DNA from: Bimastos eiseni
Lineage: Eukaryota > Annelida > Clitellata > Crassiclitellata > Lumbricidae
DNA length: 64,000 nt
Assembly (NCBI GenBank): GCA_959347315.1
Contig: OY365808.1
Location: 58,744,520 to 58,808,519 of the forward strand
Reading direction: 5' to 3'
Part shown: piece after piece, positions 42,136-54,850 of the stretch
How the letters are laid out: the number at the start of each line of letters is the position of its first letter
How positions within the stretch are numbered: position 1 is the stretch's first letter
Made by a program: the position numbers and the translations under genes
The notes under the pieces: generated by a model
Database searches by the model: none
Told to the model about the DNA's origin: nothing
The model's input: the letters and a program-made list of their open reading frames with translations, nothing else

Positions 42136-43480
42136 TTCGTGTCTAATATGCAGTGATGTAATGAAAAACTGTTTGGTGATTTATGGAGTGGTGGTATAAG
42201 GTGTGCATGTGGTGTTAAAGGCTTAGGCCTGTAGGTCGTCTAAGACCTTTAGTTTTGCTGTCAAAGTGAGTACATATTGCATTAGAGTGTAAACAATATT
42301 TGATGGTTGCCACTGTAACATTTGACAATGCAATGAAAAGCGGTTTTGTGTCTTAGGAAGTGGTGTTAGTGGTGTACTATGTATGTGGCGTTAAAGGCTT
42401 ACCTGTAAGGTGTCTAAGACTAAGATTTTTTTTGACAAGGATGAGTAGATCATTGTTTCTTAGACTTTCTAATTATACTGGGAACCGGTAACTAGCCTAC
42501 CAAACCTGTAATTATGTGACATGCTAAATTAGATTTCATAACATTGTCGTTGTTTATTACGGGTTTACTTTTGTTACTGTTGAATTACATTTTAAAATGT
42601 TTATTGTCTCTGACCACTTGTTGTATTCTCAGCTTTTCTGTTTACACTGTACACAACATAATATTTATTTCTTAATGCATAAATATTGAACAGTTACATA
42701 AACACTACACAGGACGTTTTAGTTTATGAATATAGAAGCTGGATGTGATGAAAAGAATAACACATAAATAGAAGCTGGATGTGATGAAAGTAAATGCGTA
42801 TGTAGCCTGACATCAAGCATACATAGAATAATTACCGACGCTAAAACCATATTTTACCGTTAATAATTTGTCTTTGCACACTTTAATTTGTATCCATCTT
42901 AGGTCGGTGAGACTCAGATTTCCAGCAATGTTTTTTGCACTTCGGTTGGCGCTAAGTCTTGGCAAGATTCCAAAATAAAGAATGCAGATTTTGTAATGAT
43001 AGCCAGTAACTCCTCATCAACCACTTAAACCATAAGGTACAATTAAAAAAACTGTCAAAGTGACAGAAACGTCTACTCCCTAATGATGAAGAGAGTGAAG
43101 TTTATTCTCAAGGCCGCTAAATTTGAATTTGATTGTTTGACTGCAGAGCGGCCTTAAGCCATTTTTCCGGCGGGCGAAAGAAGTAACAGCCAAAGCGAAA
43201 ACGAGACTATATACTGTGAGAGCGAGGCGATGAAGCCGACTGAGGAAAAGGGAAAATTGCACCGAGTGATGTCAGAACGTTACTGCATCATTATATTATG
43301 CTAGCAATGAGTTGGTTATTTTTATGTCCTAGCAATGAGTGGGGTTGATCTGCAGCAGTGTGCTTTGCTGTTTATGTGCATCGAATACTGTTGTAGAATT
43401 TAGAGTAATATTTGGCTGTTTGCTTGTTGAGACTTAATTGTAATCTCTAAATTTCCAATTTAAAGTCATGCACAGGGCAC
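42136..43480. other. Intergenic DNA without recognised genes
   Basis: AT-rich sequence containing two similar ~35 bp patches (tttatgaatatagaagctgg at 42723 and aatagaagctggatgtgatg at 42767) that suggest a short local duplication. No gene was recognised. Confidence 0.4.
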
Positions 43481-43784
43481 CTGCTGGTGGGTTGAATAAG
43501 AGAGGTTATCCAAAGGATAGTCCAGAGGAGGACCAGGTCCAGTTGCCCGAGTGACTGTTAAGGTGGGAGTATCTTTAATGGTGAGAGTGGGAAGGCAAAT
43601 CAGAGGATCAGATGAGTATGAGTTATTGAAGAGATGACACTTCAGTTTTGTTGGAAAGCCTGTGGAGTGATATATGAAGGAACCTGAAGCAGATAATGAT
43701 GGGTGATTGACTGATTGGCTGTGATGAATTAAGAGGATTCGAATATTTATGGAATTCAGAGGGGAGGTCGTTCCAGGAGGCTTG

Positions 43785-44160
43785 GTGCAGTGTGAGTTAT
43801 GACTCGATTGGAGAACGTGAAATAAGTAGTGGCTGAGGGTCAGGAAAGACTGAGACAGAAGGACGATCTCGTAGAGCGGGTTGGCTATAAGTTAGCGATA
43901 GGATTTTGAAATGGATTTGCTCTGGGAATTTTAGCCAGTGGTTTGCTTTGGGGATGGGAGTGCTATTATGATACTTGGACACTTTTTGACAGAGCTCTCT
44001 GGCTGGTCAGCATTGAATAAAAATTCGATGCTTCAGTGTGGTGAATTCGTGGTTGATTAAGAGAGAATGGCATTAATTTGGCTTTGAGTGTCATGAATGT
44101 GCATAAAGCAGGAGCAAGAGAGATTTGAGATGTGGTTATAGAAGGAGATATGTGGATCAA
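43785..44160 (-). pseudogene. LINE-derived ORF2 C-terminal remnant
   Basis: The minus strand encodes IPKANHWLKFPEQIHFKILS and LTYSQPALRD..VSVFPDPQPLLISRS, like the post-RT region of CR1/L2-type LINEs (HWLP..RI.FKIL.LTY). The same text recurs at 45955-46265 on the plus strand. Frames are broken. Confidence 0.55.
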
Positions 44161-44559
44161 AGCAGTGCCAAGATTACGAACAGCAATATTGGATGTGAGG
44201 TTGAGAGATGAAGCATTAGTGGATAGATGTATGGAAGGATCAACAAATTTCCATGATTTGGTTGGGAAAGCTATGATTGTGAACTATGTTATGGAGGGGG
44301 GGGGGCTAAGACAGAGGAGGTTGGAAGACAACCACTGAGATATTTGGCTAACTGTGGAGTAATTGTGTGATGGAGGTGGTGAAGGAGCTCGAATGATAAT
44401 AGCATTGTGCATGATTATAGAGTTGTATGCTGATAGTAAACTTAAGATTTTCGCACAAATATTCCACAAATATTCGATTCCTCTTAAATAATCCCTTACA
44501 ACCGTGACTTTAAAATACAGGCAACGAAGACAGAGATCAATATTCTCAATACGTGACGA

Positions 44560-45010
44560 AAGTCATAACCATTATGTCTATCGTTTTAGAGTTGACGCTC
44601 AAGTAAGTACTTTGCAAGCAGTCCACGCAGTGCGGTTTACCTACTCCCGCGCATCGGAAGAGGAGGAGAACCGAAAACAAATGATAAACAGTGATTAATC
44701 TGATACGATTGTTTTGTGAATTATTTCCTTTTCGGATAATAGTTCGCCATTTTCGCCCAAAAGTTGGACGAATTTCGAAGCCGGCCATGATCAGCGTTCG
44801 GGTGAACGAGATACTAAAGTATCTGTCGTCCGATAAAAAGGTAAATCTTTCGTCGTATGGACGGTGTGGGTCGATTTATATTTAGCTGACCTGCGGCCAT
44901 TTCGGTTGAGGCCAAGGCAAGCCGTCTTCGCGTTTCTACCGAACCAAAATAGACGATACGGTTTTCGTTTCCCTTGCGAAAAAAGCAGAAAATCCAGTAG
45001 TTGAACGATT
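44560..45010. promoter_or_regulatory. CpG-rich patch, possible promoter/first exon region
   Basis: CpG is visibly more frequent than in the flanking AT-rich DNA (ccgcgcatcgg, ttcgccattttcgccc, gtcttcgcgtttctaccg). It contains the candidate first exon 44787-44840. Confidence 0.35.
44787..44840 (+). CDS. Candidate first coding exon
   Basis: ATG then MISVRVNEILKYLSSDKK, 18 codons in phase 0, followed by a good donor gtaaat in a CpG-rich patch. The exon at 56949 also starts in phase 0, so it could belong to that gene, with a 12 kb intron; this is speculation. Confidence 0.3.
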
Positions 45011-45299
45011 GCTGTTCGTTTCTTTTGCGTAGAAGAAATATACAATTTTATTGGACTGCGTATGTTTGAGTTGATGGGATATCTCTGTTCACCCCCACAG
45101 CAAGCCCCTCACCAGAAATTTTTTGCCCACAACAGATTTATCCGTTGTCATGATCGAACAATTATGTCCAAAAGGGTATGGTATGCAACTGACTGTGTTT
45201 TAGACTGGGATCTAAAGGCGCAGCAAGTCGATACAACGGTCAATTAAATTAGTACAATGTAATTAAGCCATTCGTCTACAGCGTCTACAAAGGAATAAT

Positions 45300-45420
45300 A
45301 AAAATAAGACAATTTATATAGCGCCGTAGCACAGCCGAGGCCGAAAGAAAGGGCGCTTTACACAAGAAAAATGTCAATTACAGTCGTATGATTGTTGGAA
45401 AAGAAATGTCTTAAGTCATG
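45300..45420 (-). repeat. SINE/LINE 3'-tail-like fragment
   Basis: The reverse complement contains ggcgctatataaattgt, shared with the repeat tails at 22115-22150, 49880-49925 and 56160-56195. Confidence 0.5.
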
Positions 45421-45539
45421 ATTTAAATGCTTCAAGACATGACGAGTTCTTCACATGTTCGGGGAGACCGTTCCATGCAGTTGGTCCTGAGACGGAGAAG
45501 GAACAGTCCCAAAACTTCGTTGAAGACCATGGGACATGC

Positions 45540-46843
45540 TAGGGTGACCACATTTCTCTTCTGCCATTCCGGGACTCCACGTTTTTCCCAACGTAAAAAA
45601 TCGAATCGAATTCAATTGGGAGCTGGGTTCTTTAAAATGAGTGCTATGCTTGCACAGTGACCCACATTTTGAACTAAAAAAAGCATCTATTTGAAGTTTT
45701 TCAATTATAACCTCTCATTTCAAGACAGCAAATGTCACATGATGAAGTAAGTTAATTATTTTTTTAAATCAGAGCCTTTAATAGCAGAGTGCAGCACTGG
45801 ACTCTGAATCCTCACACCTCAAGCGACTGCAACTTGGGCTCTATCCAAAGCTTACTAGTCTAAGCTACTACCAGAATGCCCCGGCAGCATAATGTCACTA
45901 CTATCCTAAAATAATTGCGTTTGGTAAAAATCCACAACCAAATCTTATCACCAACCTGCAACTCCCTAATGCAAGTTCAAATTTGCTCGTGAACTCTCTA
46001 CCATCTAGCTACCTCGTTCTACCTGATCATCCTCCTGTCTCAGTCTTTCTCGATCCCCAGTCACTTCTCATATCAAGTTTTCCAACCGAGGTATATTCCA
46101 CACTACACCACGTCTCTAAAACGCACGACAACCTTCCTCTCGCATCTTTTCGATTCCTCTATGTCGTTGTCAATCAGTCATGACCGTTATCTGTCCAAAA
46201 TTCTTCCATCATCCCTCAAACTTTCCACTCAGAACTGAAGTCTGACCTCTTCAAGAATTTCTACCCCGCCTCATTCGATCCTCCACCTTTTGATTCTAAA
46301 CAACATCCACACCTTAGCGGCTGCTATGCCTCCTCTCACCCTCAGGCGACCAGACCCGGAGGACCTCACTAGGACAACCGTTTTGGACAACCCCTCAGAC
46401 TTGATGAGGCGCTCGGTTATTAGCGGTGCCCTGCGCTTGGCTTCGAGTGGCACTTAAGAAGTTTGGAGTTTGCCATTATGATTGACATACACTTACAAGT
46501 ATTAGCACCTATTGTGAGAATTTACATGCCAGTAATTATTATCGTTATACAGAACCGAATGAGGTGTTCACATAGAAGTAACATGTCTTATTCATTTTCT
46601 CAGTTTGAAAGGGGTATGCTGAAAAACTAACCCCAAGGGTTACAAGAAGACTAACTTCGGCACTGCATGTTATTTATACTGTCAGATAATTGGAACATTA
46701 AGATATGGCATCTTCTATATTTGTGATCATAGAAATACCATTCCGGGACGTTACATTGTCCCGGAATGGACCTGCCCGGGATGCGGGACATTTTGATCAA
46801 TTCTGGAACTGTCCTGGTCAATTTGGGACATGTGGTCATCCTA
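45540..46843. mobile_element. hAT-like element (1.3 kb) with nested LINE piece
   Basis: Starts tagggtgaccaca and ends tgtggtcatccta, with a perfect 8 bp duplication ggacatgc (45532-45539 and 46844-46851). ccgggac/cccgga motifs occur near both ends. A LINE fragment occupies about 45955-46265. Confidence 0.85.
45955..46265 (+). pseudogene. LINE ORF2 C-terminal fragment
   Basis: Frames encode LPDHPPVSVFLDPQSLLISS and near the end LKSDLFKNFYPASF, typical of LINE C-termini and parallel to 43785-44160. Confidence 0.5.
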
Positions 46844-47065
46844 GGACATGCAGCAGATTCTTTGATGAGGAGCGCAGCCTCTCCCTGTTTTGATTGCCAC
46901 TTACTCGAGTGCAGAAGTCGGTAATATAATCTGGCATTTGATGGTTAAGTGCCTTGTATGTGATTAGATACAGTTTGTATGAGATGCGCTGAGGAACTCG
47001 CAACTAATGTAAGTTATCACGCAACAGATCAGTGATGTGTTTGTATCTGTAGAGCTTAAAGTTCT

Positions 47066-47809
47066 TAGAGCTGTACTGATATCACTTTTTGCCGATACCG
47101 ATTATTGCCGATCATTCATTTGCCGATACCCGATTATTTAGCCGATTGTTTTGCCGATTATTTCATTGTGTTTCCTAAGATGTCCGGTTCCAAAAGATAG
47201 ACATACTGCTACTGCCTATTGTTGTGATACAAGCAAACACTTCCCCCGTAGGAGACGTATGCGTGTAGTTGGTGACTAATTCTAGGCAGGCAATACAGAT
47301 TAGACACACCATCCGCCGTCGAACTGTGCTCAGGGTAATTAAAGGCCAAGGCACGGCTGTCCTATTCACAGCCACCCATCTAGTCTCAGCCTCTCAGGCG
47401 ACTGACGTGTTGGGGAGGTCTGATTGGCAGCTAGCATGTATTCATTAGGCATGCCTCCACGATGAATGTTTCTCTGTTGGATTGGCCAGCCGTTCCTTGG
47501 CCCTTAAGGAGCACTATGAGTCACTCTTCACTAGACCTATGTTGACACGTTCTCACCGTCTATACTAGCACAATGGGTGGTCTCACCACTGGTCTGAATA
47601 AGCCATTGGCTCGACGACTCGATATGGGAACGGAACGAAATGCCGTCCTTCACAGACCCAGTGATGTTGCTGTCGTCGTTTGCTTTTTTAGACTGAAAAT
47701 AATATTATTAAATAAAAAAAGTAATTTTTAATATCGGCGCCGATTATCTGACCGATATCTGATATTGCAGATATCTCTATAATCGGCCCGATTAATTGGT
47801 ACAGCTCTA
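47066..47809. mobile_element. Transposon family D (tagagctgtac ends)
   Basis: Ends tagagctgtac and gtacagctcta are perfect 11 bp inverted repeats. Subterminal cgattat/gccgat repeats occur on both sides. No convincing target duplication. Similar sequence occurs at 57449-58895 and at 63882-64000. Confidence 0.65.
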
Positions 47810-50092
47810 ATTCGGATCGTGTCCGACTGTCTTGTAAAGACCCATAAACTTAGGGAACCGTGGACATGAGCCAATGTAGTTTGGCGTAAAGAGTTTCAGG
47901 TCCTTTGCCACTAAAATATCAATTCTGAGTTAAAGAAACAGTGCTGCAATGTCATCAGGTCCTTCCATTTTAAGTCTAGTTGTGCTTCCTATTGATGGTG
48001 AAGTTGCTTGTCTGAAGCCTGGATGATTCTTTATTTTGAAGTCCTGGGCAATGTTCTGTTTAATTTTTCGAGACAGTGTGCACAAGATATTTTGTGTGTG
48101 CAACATTTTATAAATGGTTCTCACTTTTGTGCGTAGGTCCGAGCTGAATGCAATGATAGTTAAATTAAGACCATAATATCAAAAGTCTATGGTGATAAGT
48201 TCTGATAACCTAACAAAGTCCCTTGTCTAAAATGTGTCTTAGAGCAGATGATGCATACATCATATTGCACATAATTGTAATAATTTGCAATTTTCTATGC
48301 TGTCCAGCTAAAAATTGGTTTACATTTCATCTTAATATTTGTTTGTTCAAGGAAAATAGTGCACACACTAAATTCTTGTGTGCACTAGCTTCACGGCCCA
48401 TGTGCGTGCACTGCTTGGAGGGAACGCTGGTCCTGAGAAGCGTCACAAAAGCATTGCAGCCCTTTGAGTTCCGTGAATTTACAGATGTCCTGCTCAATTG
48501 AGCTACATTTCTATGGAGGAACTATGTAGGTGTAATAGCCGAGATTCGTTTGCTGGCCGAAGTCGCCCTAAACGCAGAAGGAAGCGGGTTCTGTTATTTC
48601 CCGTGTGTAGGTATGATATAAGCAGAATTTGTGGAGAACAGATGTTTCTGAAACTATGACATGTGCAAGAGGTAGAAGGTGAGAAAGAACATTGCGGATC
48701 AGGTGTTAGAAATGACTTCATTGACCAGTGTCAATGGGATTGCTACACGTATTGTGCATTGTTATTTTAGAGACACTGATAAAGAGCAATAATACAGATA
48801 CAGAATTATTGCTCACCTATAATGACGACCATGTATGACCAATGTATGACGGTCATTGTAAATGTACCTTATCTAAGGGTAATATGAAAGCTGTAATGTA
48901 TTTTATTGATTGAGGTATTTTTATGGTCTTGATGGTGTAGAATGGTTTTTTGCAGAAAGGGCGGGTGCAACCCACCGTTATGCGAAGTGCGTGCATTATG
49001 CTAAGTGCGCGCGTGCGTACGGTACGTGTGTGTGTGTGTGAGAGAGAGAGGATTGTATGCCTCCTATTTTCTGCACTCGTGATGGGACTTACACACAGTG
49101 GCATGACTGTCGCTGTGTTTGCTGTGAACTGGTGGCTTTTATTTGTCAATAGTGAGGCAGATGCCTTTCCTATTGTATTGCACAACAGTATACATATTGT
49201 TTGCACTCACAGCCTGACTGACTGTGCTAAGACTTTTTGTTTATGAACATGCCCCACAGTTTAACTGAGCACTCCTTTCGGAATTGGTGATGAGCCTTAC
49301 TAGCTGATCCTGCTCTGGTGGTTTCCCATGCCGTATCCTTAAACAATACTTATGCCAGGCTATTCATAATAGCTCACATTTAGCTAGGGATGAACCGAAA
49401 CTCTGTTCAGAACTCGGCTCAGCCATCAGGCATTCGTTGGACTCTGCGTTACTTGAACTTGGACAAAAAATGGGTCCAAGTATTAATCTTTCCGATCTTA
49501 GTGCTTACTAGTCACAACTTCCTAGTGAAACTAAGGGGAAAAAATTTGTGCAAGTTGTGCAACTGCCAAACTAATAATCAAGAAAATGAGACTTTTAGTA
49601 AATATTCATAACTCGGACTTGGTAAATTTGAACTCACAACACTCAGTACTCGGACTCAGCAAGATATTCAAACTCTGTTCATCCCTAATGATAGCTGAGG
49701 CTGGTCCTGGCTGTGTCACTGGAAGATCTGGCCTTCCACTGATAAATCGGTCCTTTTACTAGCGTTTGAAGTCTGTCTCTGATATAGACATTCTTTTTTA
49801 ACATTGGTACCGAATATGGTTACCGAACCCGATAATGGTCGATTGTTTTAGTAATTAGTCTGATTATTATTAATACAGTAATTTTATATAACGCCCTTCA
49901 AGTTTGCCTACTCAGAAGCGCTCCCAGCTCAACCTGGGTGAACAGAACCGTCTTAGGAGTATTTAGAAACAAGGCAGACTGATTGATAGACGTATGGTCA
50001 TTGGTACAGCTTCAGTCTAGGTACATATCTACATGTATGCACATACACTAGGTATTAGGCCCTGCTATTGAAGGGTTAGAGCTAAGGCTGTC
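47810..50092. other. Intergenic/intronic DNA without recognised genes
   Basis: 49026-49048 is a (gt)n(ga)n tract. 49880-49925 carries the reverse complement of the cttgaagggcg..tatataaa repeat tail. ORFs are short and not protein-like. Confidence 0.45.
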
Positions 50093-50389
50093 AATGGGTA
50101 CCCGGGTACTCGCTCGAGTCTGACTGCCTGCCGTGCCCGGGCAATGAAATTGGTTCCCGGGTGCCCGACATTCTGTAAAAAACGCAATTTTATCTGATAT
50201 ATGCCAGAAATGTTCTGTTGATCATATTAGCTGACTGCCCGGGCAATGAAATCGATTCTCGGGTGCATGACATTCCGTAAAAATGCGCAATTCCATACAT
50301 TTTCTAACAAAATGTCAGCGGGGTCGGGTACCCATTTTGCGGGTCGACGGGTACCCGGGCCGTGATTTCAACATTTTTTGACAGCTTTA
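50093..50389. mobile_element. hAT-like MITE family C, third copy
   Basis: taaggctgtcaa at the left and ttgacagcttta at the right, with a perfect 8 bp duplication gttagagc (50085-50092 and 50390-50397). Interior gggtacccggg palindromes as in 27152-27482. Confidence 0.85.
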
Positions 50390-52779
50390 GTTAGAGCCCT
50401 TGACTGATGTTCCAGGCTCTATAGATTTGCTAGACCGTTACGGCCTTTGCACTGACGTTTTAAGCTATCTGACTTGTATTGTGATGTCTTGGAGCCTGAC
50501 ATACTTATTTGAGCTGTTGTTAGATCTGTGAAGTGGGTTCCTATCAGATTATTGTAAGAATTTCAGTCCATATTCAGCATGTGAGATTAGCCTCCTCTGG
50601 GAATGGAGATGCAGTCCATATTCAGCATGTGAGATTAACCTCCCCTGGGAATGGAGATGCAGAGCCTAATAAGGATTGAGACATTGACTCAGAATGATCT
50701 GAGATGGAGAGGCCAGTCCAAGTCATCCCCTCACCGGTATAGTCTCTGTCTGTCTGTCTCTGTCTGTCATAGCACCGGACTTTCAGTTTGTGGGTTTGTC
50801 CATTAGCAATTGAGACTCTTGCAGACTGTTGATACATTCCAAGGCCTCCTCATTTGCCAAACACTTAGCATCTGATCTGGACAACTGGAAGAAAAGTAAT
50901 TTTCAGCATTGCCTGTTTCTAGTTAAATCTGGTATGTTTACACACACACGCACGCACACACACAGACACACACACACACACACACAATTGATGAAAGGTG
51001 TCCTTTCAATTTGACGGACTCTCATCACACAGTGGAGGATATTACACAGGCATCTAGTTGAATAGTTTGCTGGACTATTGGCCAAGAGCTTGGGGTTCAA
51101 GCGCTCAGCAGGCAGAGAGGTGTGTTGAGAACTTGAGATTTCTGCGTTACTTGCATCCATAGAGAAGCTATGCATACAGTTAGATAGAGGTTAAAATGTG
51201 AACGGTGCACATAGTAAAAAGGGTGGATGGCGAGGAAGAGAATTGCTAGTCTATGCTGCTATACCAACGACCCTGCTATGTTGAGCCTGATAAAATGATG
51301 TTGCTGACACTGAAGCTGCCCTCTTGAGGTTAGCCCAAGCAACTACTACAAGATGAGTCCATAGGTCAGTGGTATTACATAGAGTCTGATCTGCTTAGGC
51401 ATTGATTTAAACGTTACTTCTAATTGGGTCTTCTCTCTCTTACGCTTTGGCATATTCCTCTTCTCCTGGCCTATGTCCTCATCTGCATCCTCCATCTCCT
51501 CCACTCTGCTCCTCTTTCTGCTTCAGTCTTCCTCCATATGCATTCGTATGCAGGTGTGTTAATAGGAAGACATACAGACCAGTGTGCTCTGTCTAGGCAG
51601 ATTCATCTGATCCTCCTCTTTCTCCTCTTCCTCAGTCTATTAATGCCATTCTTCTTGATCTGAATATGGGACTGATGATTCCACTGGATGGGGCTCTGGC
51701 TGTTTTGAAAGTTACTTCCCACAGATCATGATAGTCCTTAAGATGAAGTTGTTTTATGTATGTACATCAGATGCTTAATTGTATCATCTGACATTCATCT
51801 ATTGGACATTCAGTTGGACACGGACGGACGAACGGACAAGCAGCTGACATACAGACAACAGAAATACACAAGGCAGACATACAGGCAGAAATATAGGCCA
51901 ATATTAGTAGGGTTGTTGTAGCTACCAGCTTGGATTGTAGCTCCATTTATACATCAGTCTGTGGCAAATAGGTGGTTTGCTCTAATATGAGCTTATTTCA
52001 TTCTGATCTATAGGCTTACAGGGATACATGCTAAGAGCCAGAGTCACACACCTACACACACGAGCGCACACGGTTGTCCCCTGTAAGTTGTAAGCAACAC
52101 TTGGTTAAGAGTAGTTGATACTGAAGATTTTTCAATTTAGCACAAGGGTTACATAGGTTCATAAATATTTTTATTAGTTACAATTTTAGGAAACATGTTT
52201 GAAGCATATTTAAGTCATCATGTTTGACTTTATCAATACCAGCAAGAAGCAACTTGCAGTAATGAAGTAAACTGGGGAACAATGTGTTTGCTAGAGATAT
52301 CCTTTAAGACTTTTGGGACTTAGCGCATAGTTGTGCATATATCATGAACATGCCGTATACATATGACCAAACCAATACAACCTCAGACTACTATTTACAT
52401 AGTCACTGAAAGGCACAGTTGAATTAGAAAAAAAACATTACCGAAATTTTAAGTAGCATTGGCCAGCGCCGCAAACAAGCTGTCCAGTTTCAATGAATTA
52501 AGCTATCCACATTTCTAAGTTGCTGTAAAGGGCCTAGTAACAGAAATTCATACATAAGTTTTCACTCATGAATAGTAGCACATATATACACACATACACA
52601 CCAGCACTATTGCACACACTCACACCTATGGCCAATTCTTTCTGTGATCCAATATGCTGGTGATACTTGAAATCCTCCTGTTTTATCATCCCACTAACAT
52701 TCTAAACTCCCTCTCTGTGCGATTATTACGATTAGCCGAAGCAGCGCTTAGGCTCAGAATAATCTGTGATAATTATTTA
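50390..52779. other. Non-coding DNA
   Basis: 50561-50595 and 50604-50660 contain a short tandem duplication (cagtccatattcagcatgtg twice). 50938-50990 is an (ac)n tract. No genes recognised. Confidence 0.5.
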
Positions 52780-52968
52780 TGCCATTATTAGCAAATTTTA
52801 TATCGCCCTTCTTCCAACATCTTTTGCACAATCGCAGCAGAGCAATTGTGCGTGAAGAACTTGCTCAAGGTCCCTACACAGTGACTGATGCCTCAGACGA
52901 GGGTCGAACCCGCTCACTCAACTCACACTGAGCGTTACGGGCCGACCTCTCTAACCGATCAGCCACGA
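52780..52968 (-). repeat. tRNA-derived SINE
   Basis: On the minus strand, an A-box-like TGGCTGATCGGTTAG (52951-52965) and a B-box-like gggttcgaccc (52900-52910) lie about 45 bp apart, as in pol III promoters of tRNA SINEs. The 3' end is gggcgatataaaatttgc. A degraded relative is at 25322-25411. No tRNA fold or CCA context supports a real tRNA gene. Confidence 0.7.
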
Positions 52969-54014
52969 TATGTGCATTATAGGAGTGGATGTCAAAGAGC
53001 GACAATGCAGTCCAGGATGACAGAAGAAGAGATGGGAAGATATGATTCAAAAGGACCTGAAGACTCTAAAATTGAAAAAGCAAGACACTTGTGGAAGTTG
53101 TTGCAGAGTCAAGTGGAGAAGAAGGATCCGTGTGGCTGACCCCTCCTCCCCTATGAGGGATTAATTCAAGCCTGAAGAAGATATATATGTGCATGAGTTT
53201 TGTTTGTTGTAATATGATGATCTGAAATTTGTTTGTTGTACCAAACAAAACAAGTACCATTACTTTACCAGGGTATGTAACAACAAGCAGTGTGCCGCAG
53301 CAACCAATGAAAGCTAAGACCTCTCATTCTCAACTGGGACCTTCTTACTTGATTAATGTTCGTTACATGTGTTTGTAACTTAATTGGGATTCAAGTGATG
53401 CTGATAGCAGTAATAATAATAATGATCGTCTAAATAATGATAACATACAGAGTGTGAAGTAGTAGCAGCAACGATAAAGAGCGAAAACAATTCGAGCATA
53501 GGGAATAAAAATTAAAATATATGGAGGATGGTAAGGTATTATTTCTAAGCATGATAATAAAGATGATGATAGACATTAGAGAGGAGAGAGAGGTCGTACG
53601 TGTAGAGCTCAACTAATGGGATGACAGGTGGGTTCTTGGCATTCAAAGTTTCTGCTTGGATGAAGCCCCGCAATTGTTGAAAGACGAGATGTCTGGCTGT
53701 ATCCCTCCTCCAGCCAGAGGGTGCACGTAGAACAGGCAGGAGGCAATGAGGCATCTTCTGTGGGTCCCAGTTGGTAGATTCAAGCGCCTCCAGTGACTGT
53801 CATTGGGGCTTACCCCAAATACCCTTGTTACTTCAAGACCAAAATTACCCTCTGTGGATCCGAGATACTATGACTGTACATCAGAAGGCTGACTCCTCGC
53901 CTTCATGCACATTGGCCAAGATGACTTTGGAGACAAAGTAGCCTCAAAGCATACAGAATCATCAACAGGAACTAAGAATAAGTCTGCCATGCAAACTTAG
54001 TATTTGTAAGCAGC
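52969..54014. other. Non-coding DNA
   Basis: Nothing beyond short ORFs and AT-rich sequence; 53400-53430 has (aat)n-like runs. Confidence 0.45.
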
Positions 54015-54850
54015 TCCAACATGTTGTAAAATAATAGGTATCATGTTGGATGACACTAGGCAACATGTTGGAAATTAATAAGCGTCATGTTGGATGTAAC
54101 TAGGCAACATGTTGGAGATTAATAAGCATCATGTTGGATGTCACTAGGCAACATGTTGGAAATTAATAAGCATCATGTTGGATGTCACTAGGCAACATGA
54201 TGGAAATTAATAAGCATCATGTTGGATGTAACTAGGCAACATGATGGAAATTAATAAGCATCATGTTGGATGTCACTAGGCAACATGTTGGAAATTGCTA
54301 AGTAGCATGTTTGAAATTACTGGACAACATTTTGGAAATTGCTAAGTAGCATGTTTGAAATTACTGGACAACATGTTGAAATTGCAGCATGTCTGAGATT
54401 GCTAAAGCATGTTGAAAATTGCTAGGCAGCATGTTGGAATATTACTGGATGTCAGTGGATGACAAGTTGGAAATTGCTAAGGAGCATGTTTGAAATTACT
54501 GGATGAAATGTTTGAAATTGCTAAGCAGCGTGTTTGAAATTACTGGACGACATGTTCAATCAATCGATGTTTTTTATTGTCCGCCAACAAAAAGTACATG
54601 ATGCATAATATGATCACGGTAACCATAAGTAACAAGTATGCAGTGAACAATAGGAGACTCCAAAGAAACGAACTGTTTTGCTAACAGAGGTCGCCCAATT
54701 CCATCCAATAATTATGCCACCAATGAAGCAATTCGCAGAAACTTCCGCTGTTGGAAATTGCTAAGCAGCATGTTTGAAATGACTGGACGAAATGTTGGAA
54801 ATTGCTAAGCAGCATGTTTGAAATTGCTTAAGCATGTTGAAAATTGCTAT
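54015..54850. repeat. 44 bp minisatellite (catgttgga family), interrupted
   Basis: Units built from gcatcatgttggatgtcact and aggcaacatgttggaaatta recur every ~44 bp from about 54030 to 54290. They then degrade into ~25-50 bp variants (aattgctaagcagcatgttt) to 54560. About 54553-54750 is unrelated sequence (possibly an inverted LINE/SINE end, beginning tcaatcaatcgatg); the array resumes to 54850. Confidence 0.85.

Noticed and set aside
52895..52968. Possible tRNA gene on the minus strand
   Set aside because: A and B boxes are present but no complete cloverleaf; the sequence continues into a SINE tail and has a degraded relative at 25.3 kb.
54015..54850. Regularly spaced repeats resembling a CRISPR array
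   Set aside because: The spacers are themselves repeated, units merge and decay, and the context is eukaryotic; it is a minisatellite.
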